Shown in pieces: positions 8,108 through 16,232 of a stretch of DNA of 41,651 nt (the stretch's first letter is position 1; each line of letters starts with the position of its first letter). Below the pieces are notes generated by a model that was not told the origin of the DNA, ran no database searches, and worked only from the letters and a program-made list of their open reading frames with translations. Source of the stretch: Bacteroidales bacterium (GTDB lineage: Bacteria > Bacteroidota > Bacteroidia > Bacteroidales > UBA932); NCBI GenBank assembly GCA_017959005.1, contig JAGDBO010000020.1:1-41651 (forward strand), written 5' to 3'. A program made the translations under genes and the position numbers.

Positions 8108-9880
8108 AACAATAAAAACGAACTGAAGAACTCGCTGATTATTCCGGGTTTTGCGGGCAGAGTGCTCTCCGGCCTTACTATGAAGGTTGCGGGGTTTGAC
8201 AAGTTTAATGAGGTTTACAAACACATCTCCCAGTATGAGGGGGTGGAGTTTGCTACAAAACTCATTGAATATCTTGGGATTACCATTAATCTCAATGAAG
8301 ATACCCTGGCCAACATTCCTAAAGAGGGTCCGGTGATCTTTACCGCCAACCACCCCTTTGGCGCCCTGGACGGCATGGCCGCACTGAGCGTTCTGGGCAA
8401 GGTAAGACCGGATCTTAAGATACTTACCAACCTTATCCTGGCCAAGATTCCAAACACCAAGGAGAACTTCATAGCGGGTACCACAACCTACGGCTTTGGA
8501 AAGATTGAGACAGGCTCCATATCCGGTTTCAGGGCTGCAGAAGAGCACCTGACCAAGGGGGGCGCACTGTTACTTTTCCCGGCCGGAGAGGTCTCCACTT
8601 ACAACACCCAGGGAAGAGTTGTAGAGGATAAGCAGTGGTACATATTGCTCGCTCGTCAGATTCGTAAATCCGGAGCTCCGGTTATTCCGGTATACTTCCA
8701 CGGCCACAACTCCAAGTATTTCCAGTTCCTCTCCAAGATAAGCACCAAGCTGAGTGACCTCCGCCTTACCAACGAGATGTTGGACAAGAAGGGCAAGGAG
8801 ATAAAGATGAGAGTGGGCTCTATAATCAACACCCAGGAGCTTGAAAAACAGAAAGATGACCGTGCAGTGGCTCACTATCTGAGAAGCCGCTCCTATATGC
8901 TGGAGGCAGATGTTGAGGAGAAGGACAAGAGTTTCTATACCACGGAGGTGATACCACCTGTAGATATACAACTTCTGCTTAAAGATCTGGAGGATAACCA
9001 AAAAGACCACCTCTTTGATGTTGGTGATACTTCCTGCTATCTTCTTGATAAACAGAATATTCCTAACCTTATGCGGGAGATTGCCCGCAAGAGGGAGGAG
9101 GCTTTCCGTGCAGTTGGAGAGGGAACCAACCTCACCATGGATACAGACTCATATGATGATTACTACAAACACCTTATCCTCTGGAACACCAGAGAGAATG
9201 CGCTGGTTGGAGCATACCGTCTAGGCCTGGGACAGGAGATTCTGAAAACCAAGGGTATACACGGCTTCTACGCAGATATGCTCTTCCGCTACAGTGATAC
9301 TGAAAATGCCCGCACTCTTCTCTCAAAGTGCGTGGAGTTGGGACGTTCATTTGTAAGTGTTGAGCACCAGAAAGATACGCTGGCACTGATGCTCCTCTTT
9401 AAGGGACTTCTCTACTCAATGATGCGGTATCCGGAGTACCGCTACCTCATAGGCCCTGTAAGCATAAGTTCTTGGTATCCTATGCTTTACAGAAGCATTA
9501 TGGTCAAATACCTCAAAGAGAATCACAGCACTCCAAACCACCAGGATATTGTCTCTCCTGTTCATCCGTTTGTTCCGGACTTTGGCAGGGTGGATGTTAA
9601 CGCCCTCCTATATGGCAAGACCGGCAACCTTGAGACCTTTGATCGCTTCCTGCTCCGTATGAGCGGAGGCCAGTACCGTCTGCCTGCGCTGGTAAAGAAA
9701 TACATCAAGATGGGAGCCAAGATAATAGACTATAACGTGGACCCTGATTTCCACGATTGTCTGGACGGCCTTATCCTTTTGGCATTGGAAGATCTCCCGA
9801 CAGATGAGATAGATACCCTCTCAAAAGACTTTGCAGACCGCACCCCTGTCTACCGCCGCTTCTACGGTGCTAACTTGTAA
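8093..9880 (+). CDS. Two-domain acyltransferase (PlsC-like plus GNAT-like), amino-acid lipid synthesis type
   Basis: 595 residues from ATG 8093 (an in-frame TTG at 8081 would overlap uvrC). The N-terminal half is a lysophospholipid acyltransferase-like domain with NHPFGALDG (86-94, His87 and Asp93) and FPAGEVS (162-168). The C-terminal half resembles the N-acyltransferase of ornithine/glycine lipid synthesis (GAYRLGLGQ, YADMLF, CVELGRSFV). Known counterparts are OlsF and the separate GlsB/GlsA pair of Bacteroides, which acylate ornithine or glycine with a 3-hydroxy fatty acid and then add a second acyl chain. It likely makes such phosphate-free membrane lipids at the inner membrane; the head group cannot be told from sequence. 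It ends 7 bases from the convergent rnpA-yidD gene. Confidence 0.8.
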   Translation: MCAKVNNKNELKNSLIIPGFAGRVLSGLTMKVAGFDKFNEVYKHISQYEGVEFATKLIEYLGITINLNEDTLANIPKEGPVIFTANHPFGALDGMAALSVLGKVRPDLKILTNLILAKIPNTKENFIAGTTTYGFGKIETGSISGFRAAEEHLTKGGALLLFPAGEVSTYNTQGRVVEDKQWYILLARQIRKSGAPVIPVYFHGHNSKYFQFLSKISTKLSDLRLTNEMLDKKGKEIKMRVGSIINTQELEKQKDDRAVAHYLRSRSYMLEADVEEKDKSFYTTEVIPPVDIQLLLKDLEDNQKDHLFDVGDTSCYLLDKQNIPNLMREIARKREEAFRAVGEGTNLTMDTDSYDDYYKHLILWNTRENALVGAYRLGLGQEILKTKGIHGFYADMLFRYSDTENARTLLSKCVELGRSFVSVEHQKDTLALMLLFKGLLYSMMRYPEYRYLIGPVSISSWYPMLYRSIMVKYLKENHSTPNHQDIVSPVHPFVPDFGRVDVNALLYGKTGNLETFDRFLLRMSGGQYRLPALVKKYIKMGAKIIDYNVDPDFHDCLDGLILLALEDLPTDEIDTLSKDFADRTPVYRRFYGANL

Positions 9881-9887
9881 TCCGCCC

Positions 9888-10598
9888 CTATGGTACAGGA
9901 TCATAGCCGCTGCCGCCCCAAGGGTGACAACGGAGAATTCTTTTTGCAGCGAGGTAGAACCCCTTAAGCGGCCCGTACTTACGGAAGGCCTCAATTGCAT
10001 ATTGAGAACAGGTTGGGGTAAAACGGCAACTTGCAGGCTTTAACGGAGATATGCAAACCTGATAGAACTTAATCAACAGCACAAAGGGAAAACTCAGCAC
10101 ACCCTTTACTCCCCGCCAAATTTTCTTCCAAAAACCGCCGGTTGGCTGGCTAGTAGTGCAACTGTTTCTTGCTGAGTAGTGTGATGCAGCACAGGCATCA
10201 TCGGAGGAGGAGTTGTCGTCTGATGCAGTGCTGTTTGTTGCGGCAGAAATCTTCTGAAGGATTTCAACAACTGCAGACTCAATCTCTTTGTAAGAACGGA
10301 TATCCTTTGCAATGTACATCAGACTTATGGATAGTCCCTGCTGAGGAAGAATTTCTTTGTGAAGACGGTAAGCCTCTCTCATTCTGCGCTTTAGAAGGTT
10401 GCGGTCTACCGCTCTTTTGAAGCTTTTCTTTGGAGCAATGACCATCACCTTGTTGACGTTCTTCTCCTCTGCTGCAATGTATTTTGACAGGATTGGTGCT
10501 GCCTCAATGCGATGCCCCCGAGAGACAAGTTGAAGTATCTCTCTGCGTGAAGTTACTCTTTCATTCTTCTTGAAAGTATGCCTTACAGTAAGGGACAT
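9888..10598 (-). CDS. rnpA-yidD: RNase P protein component fused to YidD
   Basis: 236 residues, two proteins in one frame. Residues 1-117 are RnpA, the protein subunit of RNase P that helps mature tRNA 5' ends, with the RNA-binding RNR signature ([18 protein letters not shown], 61-78). Residues about 118-153 are a Ser/Asn/Asp-rich linker. Residues about 160-236 are YidD, a small amphipathic inner-membrane-associated factor that aids YidC insertion, with [16 protein letters not shown] and [13 protein letters not shown]. In many bacteria the two genes are separate neighbours, and I see no stop or start between the domains here. Last gene of the minus operon SUI1 - DUF4271 - hemD - rnpA/yidD, 3 bases after hemD. 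Confidence 0.93.
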   Translation of the reverse strand: MSLTVRHTFKKNERVTSRREILQLVSRGHRIEAAPILSKYIAAEEKNVNKVMVIAPKKSFKRAVDRNLLKRRMREAYRLHKEILPQQGLSISLMYIAKDIRSYKEIESAVVEILQKISAATNSTASDDNSSSDDACAASHYSARNSCTTSQPTGGFWKKIWRGVKGVLSFPFVLLIKFYQVCISPLKPASCRFTPTCSQYAIEAFRKYGPLKGFYLAAKRILRCHPWGGSGYDPVP

Positions 10599-10601
10599 TG
10601 A

Positions 10602-11822
10602 TTATCTCTTACCCGCTTTTTTTGCTACGGGTTTCTTTGTCTTGCTCTTAGACGGAACGGTCTTCTTTACTGCTACCTTTTTAGCAACGGTTTTCTTGCT
10701 AGTAACCTTTGTAACCTGCTTTTTAACAGCCTTTTTCACGATAGCTTTCTTTGCTGCGGGCTTCTTTGCAACTACCTTTTTTGCTACAGGTTTTGGAGCC
10801 GCCTTCTTTGGTGCAACCTTTTTAGTAGCAGGTTTTGGAGTGTTTTTCTTTGCAGGTGCGCTCTTCTTTGCTGCAGGTTTTACTACAACTTTCTTAGCGG
10901 TTGGCTTTGCAACTTGCTTTTTTACAGCAGGTTTTACGGCTGCCTTCTTTGGTGCAACCTTCTTTACTTCAACCTTTGGAGCAACAGGTTTTGGCTCTGC
11001 AACTTTCTTAGCCTTAACAGGTTCTGCCGGTTTTGCAACAACAGGTTTCTTCTCTGCAGGCATAATGGTCTGTTTGAAATCCGGCTCAACAATCAGTTTC
11101 TCAAGAGCGTTTGCCAGTGACGGGAACTCCGAGGTTGGACCGCCGATTGCATAGTTCAACCCCGCCTCTGTCATTGCCTTGCGGATACCGGAACCGAATG
11201 CTACAAACTTGGTATCTCCCGGTTTGTAGTTAGGAAAGTTGTTCTTGAGTGAGGTGATATCCAGTGCGTTGTAGAAGGCAATGATTTGATAGTCATTAAG
11301 GTTGAGATCCTTAAGGTCATTGTCTACAAACTTTGCAACCACTGCGGAGGCAAACTTGAGTTTAGTCTCCTGGAACATAGATATCCACTCAGGATAGATG
11401 TGATCCGGTGAAGCAAGCAAAAACTTGTCATCCTTATGCTTTTCTGCCTTTGCAAGTTTTACAACAGAAGCAAAGGTTCCGTCTCCGTAGAAAATCTTTC
11501 TCTTACGGTAGATGATGTGCTTCTGCAGATAGTATGAAATGTTCTCGGATGTGCAGAAATACTTCTGAGAATCCGGAATCTTAATTCTCTGCTCCAGACA
11601 AAGTTTGAAGAAGGCGTCTATTGTTCCCTTGGAGGTGAATACTATTGCAGTATAGTCCGGGATGTTAACCTTCTGTGCGCGGAACTCTCTGACACTCAGA
11701 GGAACCATGCTGAAGAAAGGCTTAAAGTCTATCTTAACGTTATATTTATGGATGAGGTTTGCATAGTGAGGATTTGCACTTGCAACGCCCGGCTGAGCTA
11801 TAAGAATTCTATCTATCTTCAT
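10602..11822 (-). CDS. hemD: Uroporphyrinogen-III synthase with histone-H1-like C-terminal tail
   Basis: 406 residues. Residues 1-250 match the Bacteroidota HemD family (AIVFTSKGTIDAFF, KYFCTSE, YRKRKIFYGDGT, IIAFYNALDITSL, VAFGSGIRKAM, LEKLIVEPDF), which closes hydroxymethylbilane to uroporphyrinogen III. From about 256 to the end (150 residues) the sequence is almost only Lys, Ala, Pro and Val in repeats such as KKVAPKKAA and KKSAPAKK, like histone H1/HctB-type DNA-binding tails. The tail is in frame and ends at the natural stop. It overlaps the DUF4271 gene by 4 bases. The family is often annotated simply as uroporphyrinogen-III synthase in Bacteroidota; activity is not proven here. The tail suggests nucleic-acid binding. 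Confidence 0.85.
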   Translation of the reverse strand: MKIDRILIAQPGVASANPHYANLIHKYNVKIDFKPFFSMVPLSVREFRAQKVNIPDYTAIVFTSKGTIDAFFKLCLEQRIKIPDSQKYFCTSENISYYLQKHIIYRKRKIFYGDGTFASVVKLAKAEKHKDDKFLLASPDHIYPEWISMFQETKLKFASAVVAKFVDNDLKDLNLNDYQIIAFYNALDITSLKNNFPNYKPGDTKFVAFGSGIRKAMTEAGLNYAIGGPTSEFPSLANALEKLIVEPDFKQTIMPAEKKPVVAKPAEPVKAKKVAEPKPVAPKVEVKKVAPKKAAVKPAVKKQVAKPTAKKVVVKPAAKKSAPAKKNTPKPATKKVAPKKAAPKPVAKKVVAKKPAAKKAIVKKAVKKQVTKVTSKKTVAKKVAVKKTVPSKSKTKKPVAKKAGKR

Positions 11823-12529
11823 CTCAAAATTAATTTTACAATCAGTGCCACCGGTAAAATTTCAAGGGTGCAAAGATATAAAATGTAGAAAAAAAGAGAA
11901 AACTTGTTTTTGAAAATCACTCTGGCCTCCATTATGAGGAAGAGTACCGGCACTACTACCAATAAGATAAGTAACGGTTTGTAAATCAGCAATATAATAG
12001 CAGCAGTAGAGGTTACTGTGAGGTAGTTTGCGCTATTTCTTCCAATGTAACGGAAACAGGTGGTGTTGTTAACATAGTCCAAAAGGGAGAAGATACCATC
12101 CCGGGCCAGAAAAAAGAGAATGAAGAAAACCATCGAGATGATAAAATCCAAAGGTGAGCGTGTGACGGCAAAGAGTGCTGCAGTGGTGCAAAAGAGTGCG
12201 GCCTCACGCCTTAAGCCTCTGAGGGTCAGTTCATAATCTATATCCAGCTGTTTCTTTGGGGAGAGGAGTGAATCCCATGAGTGGAGGATTCCGCCAACGA
12301 TTCTGCGTGTGGCAATAAGAAAGCAGACTATGAGAAGTGCCACCACAACCAGGTTGAAAATCTCCACCTCCTTTGGCTTTGCGCGGAAAGGGGTGGCCTC
12401 AACTGAGGTGTAAAGCGTCCGGCTCCCGCCTAAAGAAGCACTAACCTGCTGAGAGGTAGCAATATCCATAGCGGTGCTGTCCTGTGCAACAAGTGTGTCT
12501 TTAGATATCGGGAGGGTGCTTTGCAACAT
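11819..12529 (-). CDS. DUF4271 membrane protein
   Basis: 236 residues. After an N-terminal soluble stretch of about 50 residues there are roughly six hydrophobic segments (for example VVALLIVCFLIAT, FIISMVFFILFFLA, ILLIYKPLLILLVVVPVLFL), consistent with the Bacteroidota-specific DUF4271 family. Function is unknown. It begins 1 base after the SUI1 gene stop and overlaps hemD by 4 bases, so it is translated from the same operon. I know the DUF4271-hemD neighbourhood as conserved in Bacteroidota; a role linked to heme or membrane biogenesis would be a guess. Confidence 0.75.
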   Translation of the reverse strand: MLQSTLPISKDTLVAQDSTAMDIATSQQVSASLGGSRTLYTSVEATPFRAKPKEVEIFNLVVVALLIVCFLIATRRIVGGILHSWDSLLSPKKQLDIDYELTLRGLRREAALFCTTAALFAVTRSPLDFIISMVFFILFFLARDGIFSLLDYVNNTTCFRYIGRNSANYLTVTSTAAIILLIYKPLLILLVVVPVLFLIMEARVIFKNKFSLFFYILYLCTLEILPVALIVKLILR

Positions 12530-12530
12530 A

Positions 12531-12878
12531 TCAGTTACCTCTTTTAGCCTTGTAACCGGCTGCTGTTAAGAGCTGTACGAGTTTGTCTCTGAAATCTCCC
12601 TGAATGAGAATCTCCCCCTCTTTGACGCTTCCGCCCACACCGCACTTGGTCTTGAGCATCTTGCCCAGAGCCTGGAGATCTTCCTCCGAGCCAATGAAGC
12701 CTTTTACCAGGGTTACCTGTTTGCCGGCCCTGCCGCTGCGGTCTATTGCAACAATTAACTTCTGCTGCTGAGGGGGCAGGGTATGCATCTCCTCCTCCTG
12801 AGCATCATTTTTGTAGTTGAAGTTTGGATTTGTGGAGAAGACTACTCCCTCTCTCTTCTTCCAATCGTTTTTACCCAT
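12531..12878 (-). CDS. SUI1/YciH-family translation initiation factor
   Basis: 115 residues from ATG 12876-12878 (an upstream in-frame start at 12908 would overlap the promoter). The core LIVAIDRSGRAGKQVTLVKG...LKTKCGVGGSVKEGEILIQGD is the SUI1 fold of eIF1/YciH, which binds the small ribosomal subunit and influences start-codon selection. The N-terminal 45 residues are a charged, probably flexible extension typical of the Bacteroidota members. First gene of the four-gene minus operon. A TAnnTTTG box at 12904-12897 (minus) lies about 20 bases upstream. Confidence 0.88.
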   Translation of the reverse strand: MGKNDWKKREGVVFSTNPNFNYKNDAQEEEMHTLPPQQQKLIVAIDRSGRAGKQVTLVKGFIGSEEDLQALGKMLKTKCGVGGSVKEGEILIQGDFRDKLVQLLTAAGYKAKRGN

Positions 12879-12896
12879 AATTCCGTTTTTCTGCCG

Positions 12897-12934
12897 CAAA
12901 GGTAGCATTTAAATAGGTTAAAAGGTTATCTTTG
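12897..12934. promoter_or_regulatory. Divergent promoter region of SUI1 operon and DUF2723 gene
   Basis: The minus strand reads TACCTTTG (12904-12897) ahead of the SUI1 gene; the plus strand reads TATCTTTG (12927-12934) ahead of the DUF2723 gene. Both match TAnnTTTG. No convincing -33 TTTG is seen for either. Confidence 0.5.
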
Positions 12935-12957
12935 CCGAATAGACAAATTTTGATTTG

Positions 12958-15900
12958 ATGGAAATAAAGAGATTCAAAAGGCTTAATAACATTGTGGCGG
13001 TGGCTGTGTTGGCGGTGGCGTCTTTCACCTACCTCTCCACAATAGAGCCTACAGCTAGTTTTTGGGACTGCGGAGAGTTTATAGCATCTTCATACAAACT
13101 TGAGGTGGGACACCCTCCGGGAAACCCAACCTTCCAGGTGATAGCAAGATTTTTTACCCTCTTTGGAGATAAGGAGCACGCCGCAATGCTTGTAAACGCA
13201 ATGAGCGCGCTCTGCTCCGCCCTTACTATAATGCTTCTTTACCTCACGATTGTTCACCTTGCACGCAGAATCTTTGAAAAACGTGCGGGCGGCTTCCTGA
13301 AAGAGGGGGCGGTGGCAACTGCAGATGCCGTTAAGCTCATCATGAGCGGAGTAGTGGGAGCACTTGCTTACTGCTGGTCAGACACTTTCTGGTTCTCTGC
13401 GGTTGAAGGCGAGGTTTACGCTATGAGTTCCCTTGCTACTGCGCTGGTTTTCTGGGCAATGCTAAAGTGGGAAGATGCGGCGGACGAGCCTTATGCCAAT
13501 AAGTGGTTGGTTCTGATTGCCTTTGCAATGGGTATCTCCATTGGAGTCCATCTACTTAACCTTCTGACCATTCCGGCGATGGGTCTTCTCTACTACTTTA
13601 GGAAGGGCAAGGTTACAACCTGGGGAGCGTGGAAGGCATTTATAATCTCCTGCCTTATCCTTATAGCAATCCTTTTGATAGCAATCCATTACCTGCCTTC
13701 TACATCCGCCCTGTTTGACAGATTGTTTGTAAACGGATTCCATCTGCCAAAGAACAGCGGAGCAATCTTCTGGGTATTGGCAATTATAGCGGGTTGTTTC
13801 TTTGGAGCTTACAGATCTTACAAGAAGAAGAGCGCTCTTTGGAACAACATCTTTTTGTGTGCTGCGGCGTTCGTTGTGGGTTACTCTCTCTTTGCTGTTG
13901 TGATTATACGTTCATCCGTAAACACTCCAACCAACGAGTATCAGCCTGATAACCCTTACACCCTTGTAAGATACTTGGGCAGAGAGCAGTACGGCTCCGC
14001 TCCGTTAATTTACGGACAGACCTACAAGTCCAAGATGATAGATGTAAAATGTCCAACCTACTACAACTATATGGATGGACGTTATCGCAAACTTGAAGGT
14101 CCGGCACAGCCTGTTTATGGAGAGAAGATGTTCTTCCCAAGAATGTACTCCAACGCTTCAAGCTCATACGAAGCTTTTTATCAGCTGTATACAGAGGGCA
14201 AGGGAATAGGTCCGGACAAGATTCCTACATTCGGTGCCAATATGAAATACTTCATTGGCTACCAGATGAACTTTATGTACTGGAGATATTTCCTCTGGAA
14301 CTTTGTTGGAAGACAGAATGATCTGCACGCCTCCATTCCTGGAGATATGCACCGCGGAAACTGGGAGAGCGGTATTGGTTTCATAGATGAGATGCATTTG
14401 GGAGACCAGTCTGAAGGTCCTGATTATATTGTAAATAGCAGAGCAAAGAATCACTTCTACTTCCTTCCTCTGATATTGGGAATCATTGGACTTATCTACC
14501 AGCTCAAGAGAGACAAGCGCAACTTCCTGGTTACCTTCCTTCTCTTCTTCCTCACCGGTATTGCAGTTGTGATTTATCTGAACCAGCCGCCGTATCAGCC
14601 AAGAGAGAGAGATTATGCATACGCAGGTTCATTCTATGTCTTTACAATCTGGATTGGATTTGCTGTGATGTGGGTTGCTGATCTACTCAGTAAACTCTTT
14701 AAGAAACAGGAGATTGCAGGAGCCGTTGTTGCATCTGCACTCTGTCTTGCAGTTCCGGTTCAAATGGTTTCTCAGACCTGGGATGACCATGACCGCAGCG
14801 GAAGATACACCTGTAGAGATATGGCATACAACTACCTGATTGGTCTGGATAAAAATGCCATTCTGGTTACTCACGGTGATAACGATACCTTCCCGCTCTG
14901 GTACGCTCAGGAGGTTGAGGGAGTAAGAACAGATGTCAGAATCATGAACACCTCACTCCTCGGAACAGACTGGTACATAGACCAAATGAAGTGTAAGCAG
15001 TATGAGAGTGATCCGGTTCCTTTCACCCTTACAAGAGAGGATTACTACTACGGAAAGAATGATTTTGTTCCTGTGATTGACTATGTGAAGAGTCCTGTTT
15101 TGGCATCGGAGATAATGAAGATTTTCAAGGATCCTAAGGTTACTCTGAAGATGGGAGACAGCAAGAACCACAACGTAATTGCGGGCCGCCATCTTCTCAT
15201 TCCTGTGAACAAAGAGAACGTCATAAAGTACGGCATTGTCTCTCCAAAGGATTACGACAAGATTTTGGATACTCTGCAACTGGATATCCCTGAGGGAGTT
15301 ACTTCATTGGATAAAACCTCCCTTATGACTCTGGATCTTTTGGCTCACTACAATTGGGACCGTCCTCTCTACTTCCTGCAAAGAGGCGGAGATATTGACA
15401 TAGGTGAAAAGTCTTACCTGCAGTATGACGGATTCGGTCACAAGTTTGTTCCAATAAAATCCTCAACCGGAATCAAACAGGACAACGTAGATCAGTACAC
15501 AGATGTAGATACTCTCTACAACAGAGTTATGAACGTTTACAGGTTTGAATCTCTGGCTGCTCCGGTTAATATTGATTACCAGAACTTGTTAACATTCAGC
15601 TCATTGATCTCCATCAGAGACCTTATGTGCACTACCGCTAAACTCCTTGTTTTCAACAACAAACCGGATAAGGCTCTGGAGGTTTTGGAGAGAATGGAGA
15701 AGGTTATGCCGGACAAGAACTTCCCACTCAACTGCTCATTGATTTCATCTGTCAATGACATGGCAGTTCTTGATGCGGTAGGCGTTTACTTTGCCTGCGG
15801 AGCAAATGACAAGGCTTTGGATTTGGGCAAGCGCTTTACAGAGGAGACCTTGAACCACATCAAGCTCTACTCAAAACCTTACGGCGGCGAGTATCCATCT

Positions 15901-16080
15901 TGGGAAGGCGTTCAGAAGAACCTCTACTATCTCATCTGGCTCTCAGACACTTACAAGGCTGCCGGCGCAACGGAAGAGGGCAAAGCTCTCCGCACCCTGG
16001 CCAACACCTACGTTAAAGCCTTCACCGGAGAATCCCTAGAGGAACCGGAAGAGAGCAGCAAGGAGGAGGCAAAGTCCTAG
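12958..16080 (+). CDS. DUF2723 multi-pass membrane protein (possible lipid-linked sugar transferase)
   Basis: 1040 residues from ATG 12958 (a TTG three bases earlier is in frame). The N-terminus, NNIVAVAVLAVASFTYLSTIEPTASFWDCGEFIAS...VGHPPGNPTF, is the DUF2723 signature, related to GT-C transferases and eukaryotic TMEM260. About 10-12 hydrophobic segments lie in the first 620 residues, with an acidic FWDCGEF loop of the kind that binds metal in GT-C enzymes, followed by a large soluble C-terminal domain with TPR-like helices and an acidic end. Likely transfers a sugar from a polyprenyl donor outside the inner membrane; substrate unknown. Followed by a clear terminator at 16108-16144. Confidence 0.85.
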   Translation: MEIKRFKRLNNIVAVAVLAVASFTYLSTIEPTASFWDCGEFIASSYKLEVGHPPGNPTFQVIARFFTLFGDKEHAAMLVNAMSALCSALTIMLLYLTIVHLARRIFEKRAGGFLKEGAVATADAVKLIMSGVVGALAYCWSDTFWFSAVEGEVYAMSSLATALVFWAMLKWEDAADEPYANKWLVLIAFAMGISIGVHLLNLLTIPAMGLLYYFRKGKVTTWGAWKAFIISCLILIAILLIAIHYLPSTSALFDRLFVNGFHLPKNSGAIFWVLAIIAGCFFGAYRSYKKKSALWNNIFLCAAAFVVGYSLFAVVIIRSSVNTPTNEYQPDNPYTLVRYLGREQYGSAPLIYGQTYKSKMIDVKCPTYYNYMDGRYRKLEGPAQPVYGEKMFFPRMYSNASSSYEAFYQLYTEGKGIGPDKIPTFGANMKYFIGYQMNFMYWRYFLWNFVGRQNDLHASIPGDMHRGNWESGIGFIDEMHLGDQSEGPDYIVNSRAKNHFYFLPLILGIIGLIYQLKRDKRNFLVTFLLFFLTGIAVVIYLNQPPYQPRERDYAYAGSFYVFTIWIGFAVMWVADLLSKLFKKQEIAGAVVASALCLAVPVQMVSQTWDDHDRSGRYTCRDMAYNYLIGLDKNAILVTHGDNDTFPLWYAQEVEGVRTDVRIMNTSLLGTDWYIDQMKCKQYESDPVPFTLTREDYYYGKNDFVPVIDYVKSPVLASEIMKIFKDPKVTLKMGDSKNHNVIAGRHLLIPVNKENVIKYGIVSPKDYDKILDTLQLDIPEGVTSLDKTSLMTLDLLAHYNWDRPLYFLQRGGDIDIGEKSYLQYDGFGHKFVPIKSSTGIKQDNVDQYTDVDTLYNRVMNVYRFESLAAPVNIDYQNLLTFSSLISIRDLMCTTAKLLVFNNKPDKALEVLERMEKVMPDKNFPLNCSLISSVNDMAVLDAVGVYFACGANDKALDLGKRFTEETLNHIKLYSKPYGGEYPSWEGVQKNLYYLIWLSDTYKAAGATEEGKALRTLANTYVKAFTGESLEEPEESSKEEAKS

Positions 16081-16107
16081 GCCTGAAAAGAATTCTTGAA
16101 ACATTAT

Positions 16108-16144
16108 AACTTGAGGTGCCACAATCCGGTGCCTCAAGTTTTTT
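16108..16144 (+). terminator. Intrinsic terminator after the DUF2723 gene
   Basis: A 13-bp stem (16108-16120 with 16128-16140, including two G-U pairs) around a 7-base loop, running into six T residues (16139-16144). It lies 28 bases after the stop codon. A second small hairpin (16161-16167 with 16173-16179) follows before the convergent LuxE-like gene. Confidence 0.85.
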
Positions 16145-16232
16145 ACTCAAATACTTGCAAGTAATGATAGTTTCATTACCCTTGCGCTTTCACTCCCTAC
16201 GCTTCTCTTGCTCTAAACGACTGTCCTGTTTT

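Noticed and set aside
8087-8548. N-terminal extension of UvrC by 154 codons
   Set aside because: The family N-terminus starts at the ATG at 8086; the extension is the antisense of the acyltransferase gene.
10570-11154. Long plus-strand ORF rich in Phe, Ala and Thr, resembling a membrane protein
   Set aside because: It is the antisense of the Lys/Ala/Pro repeats in the HemD tail.
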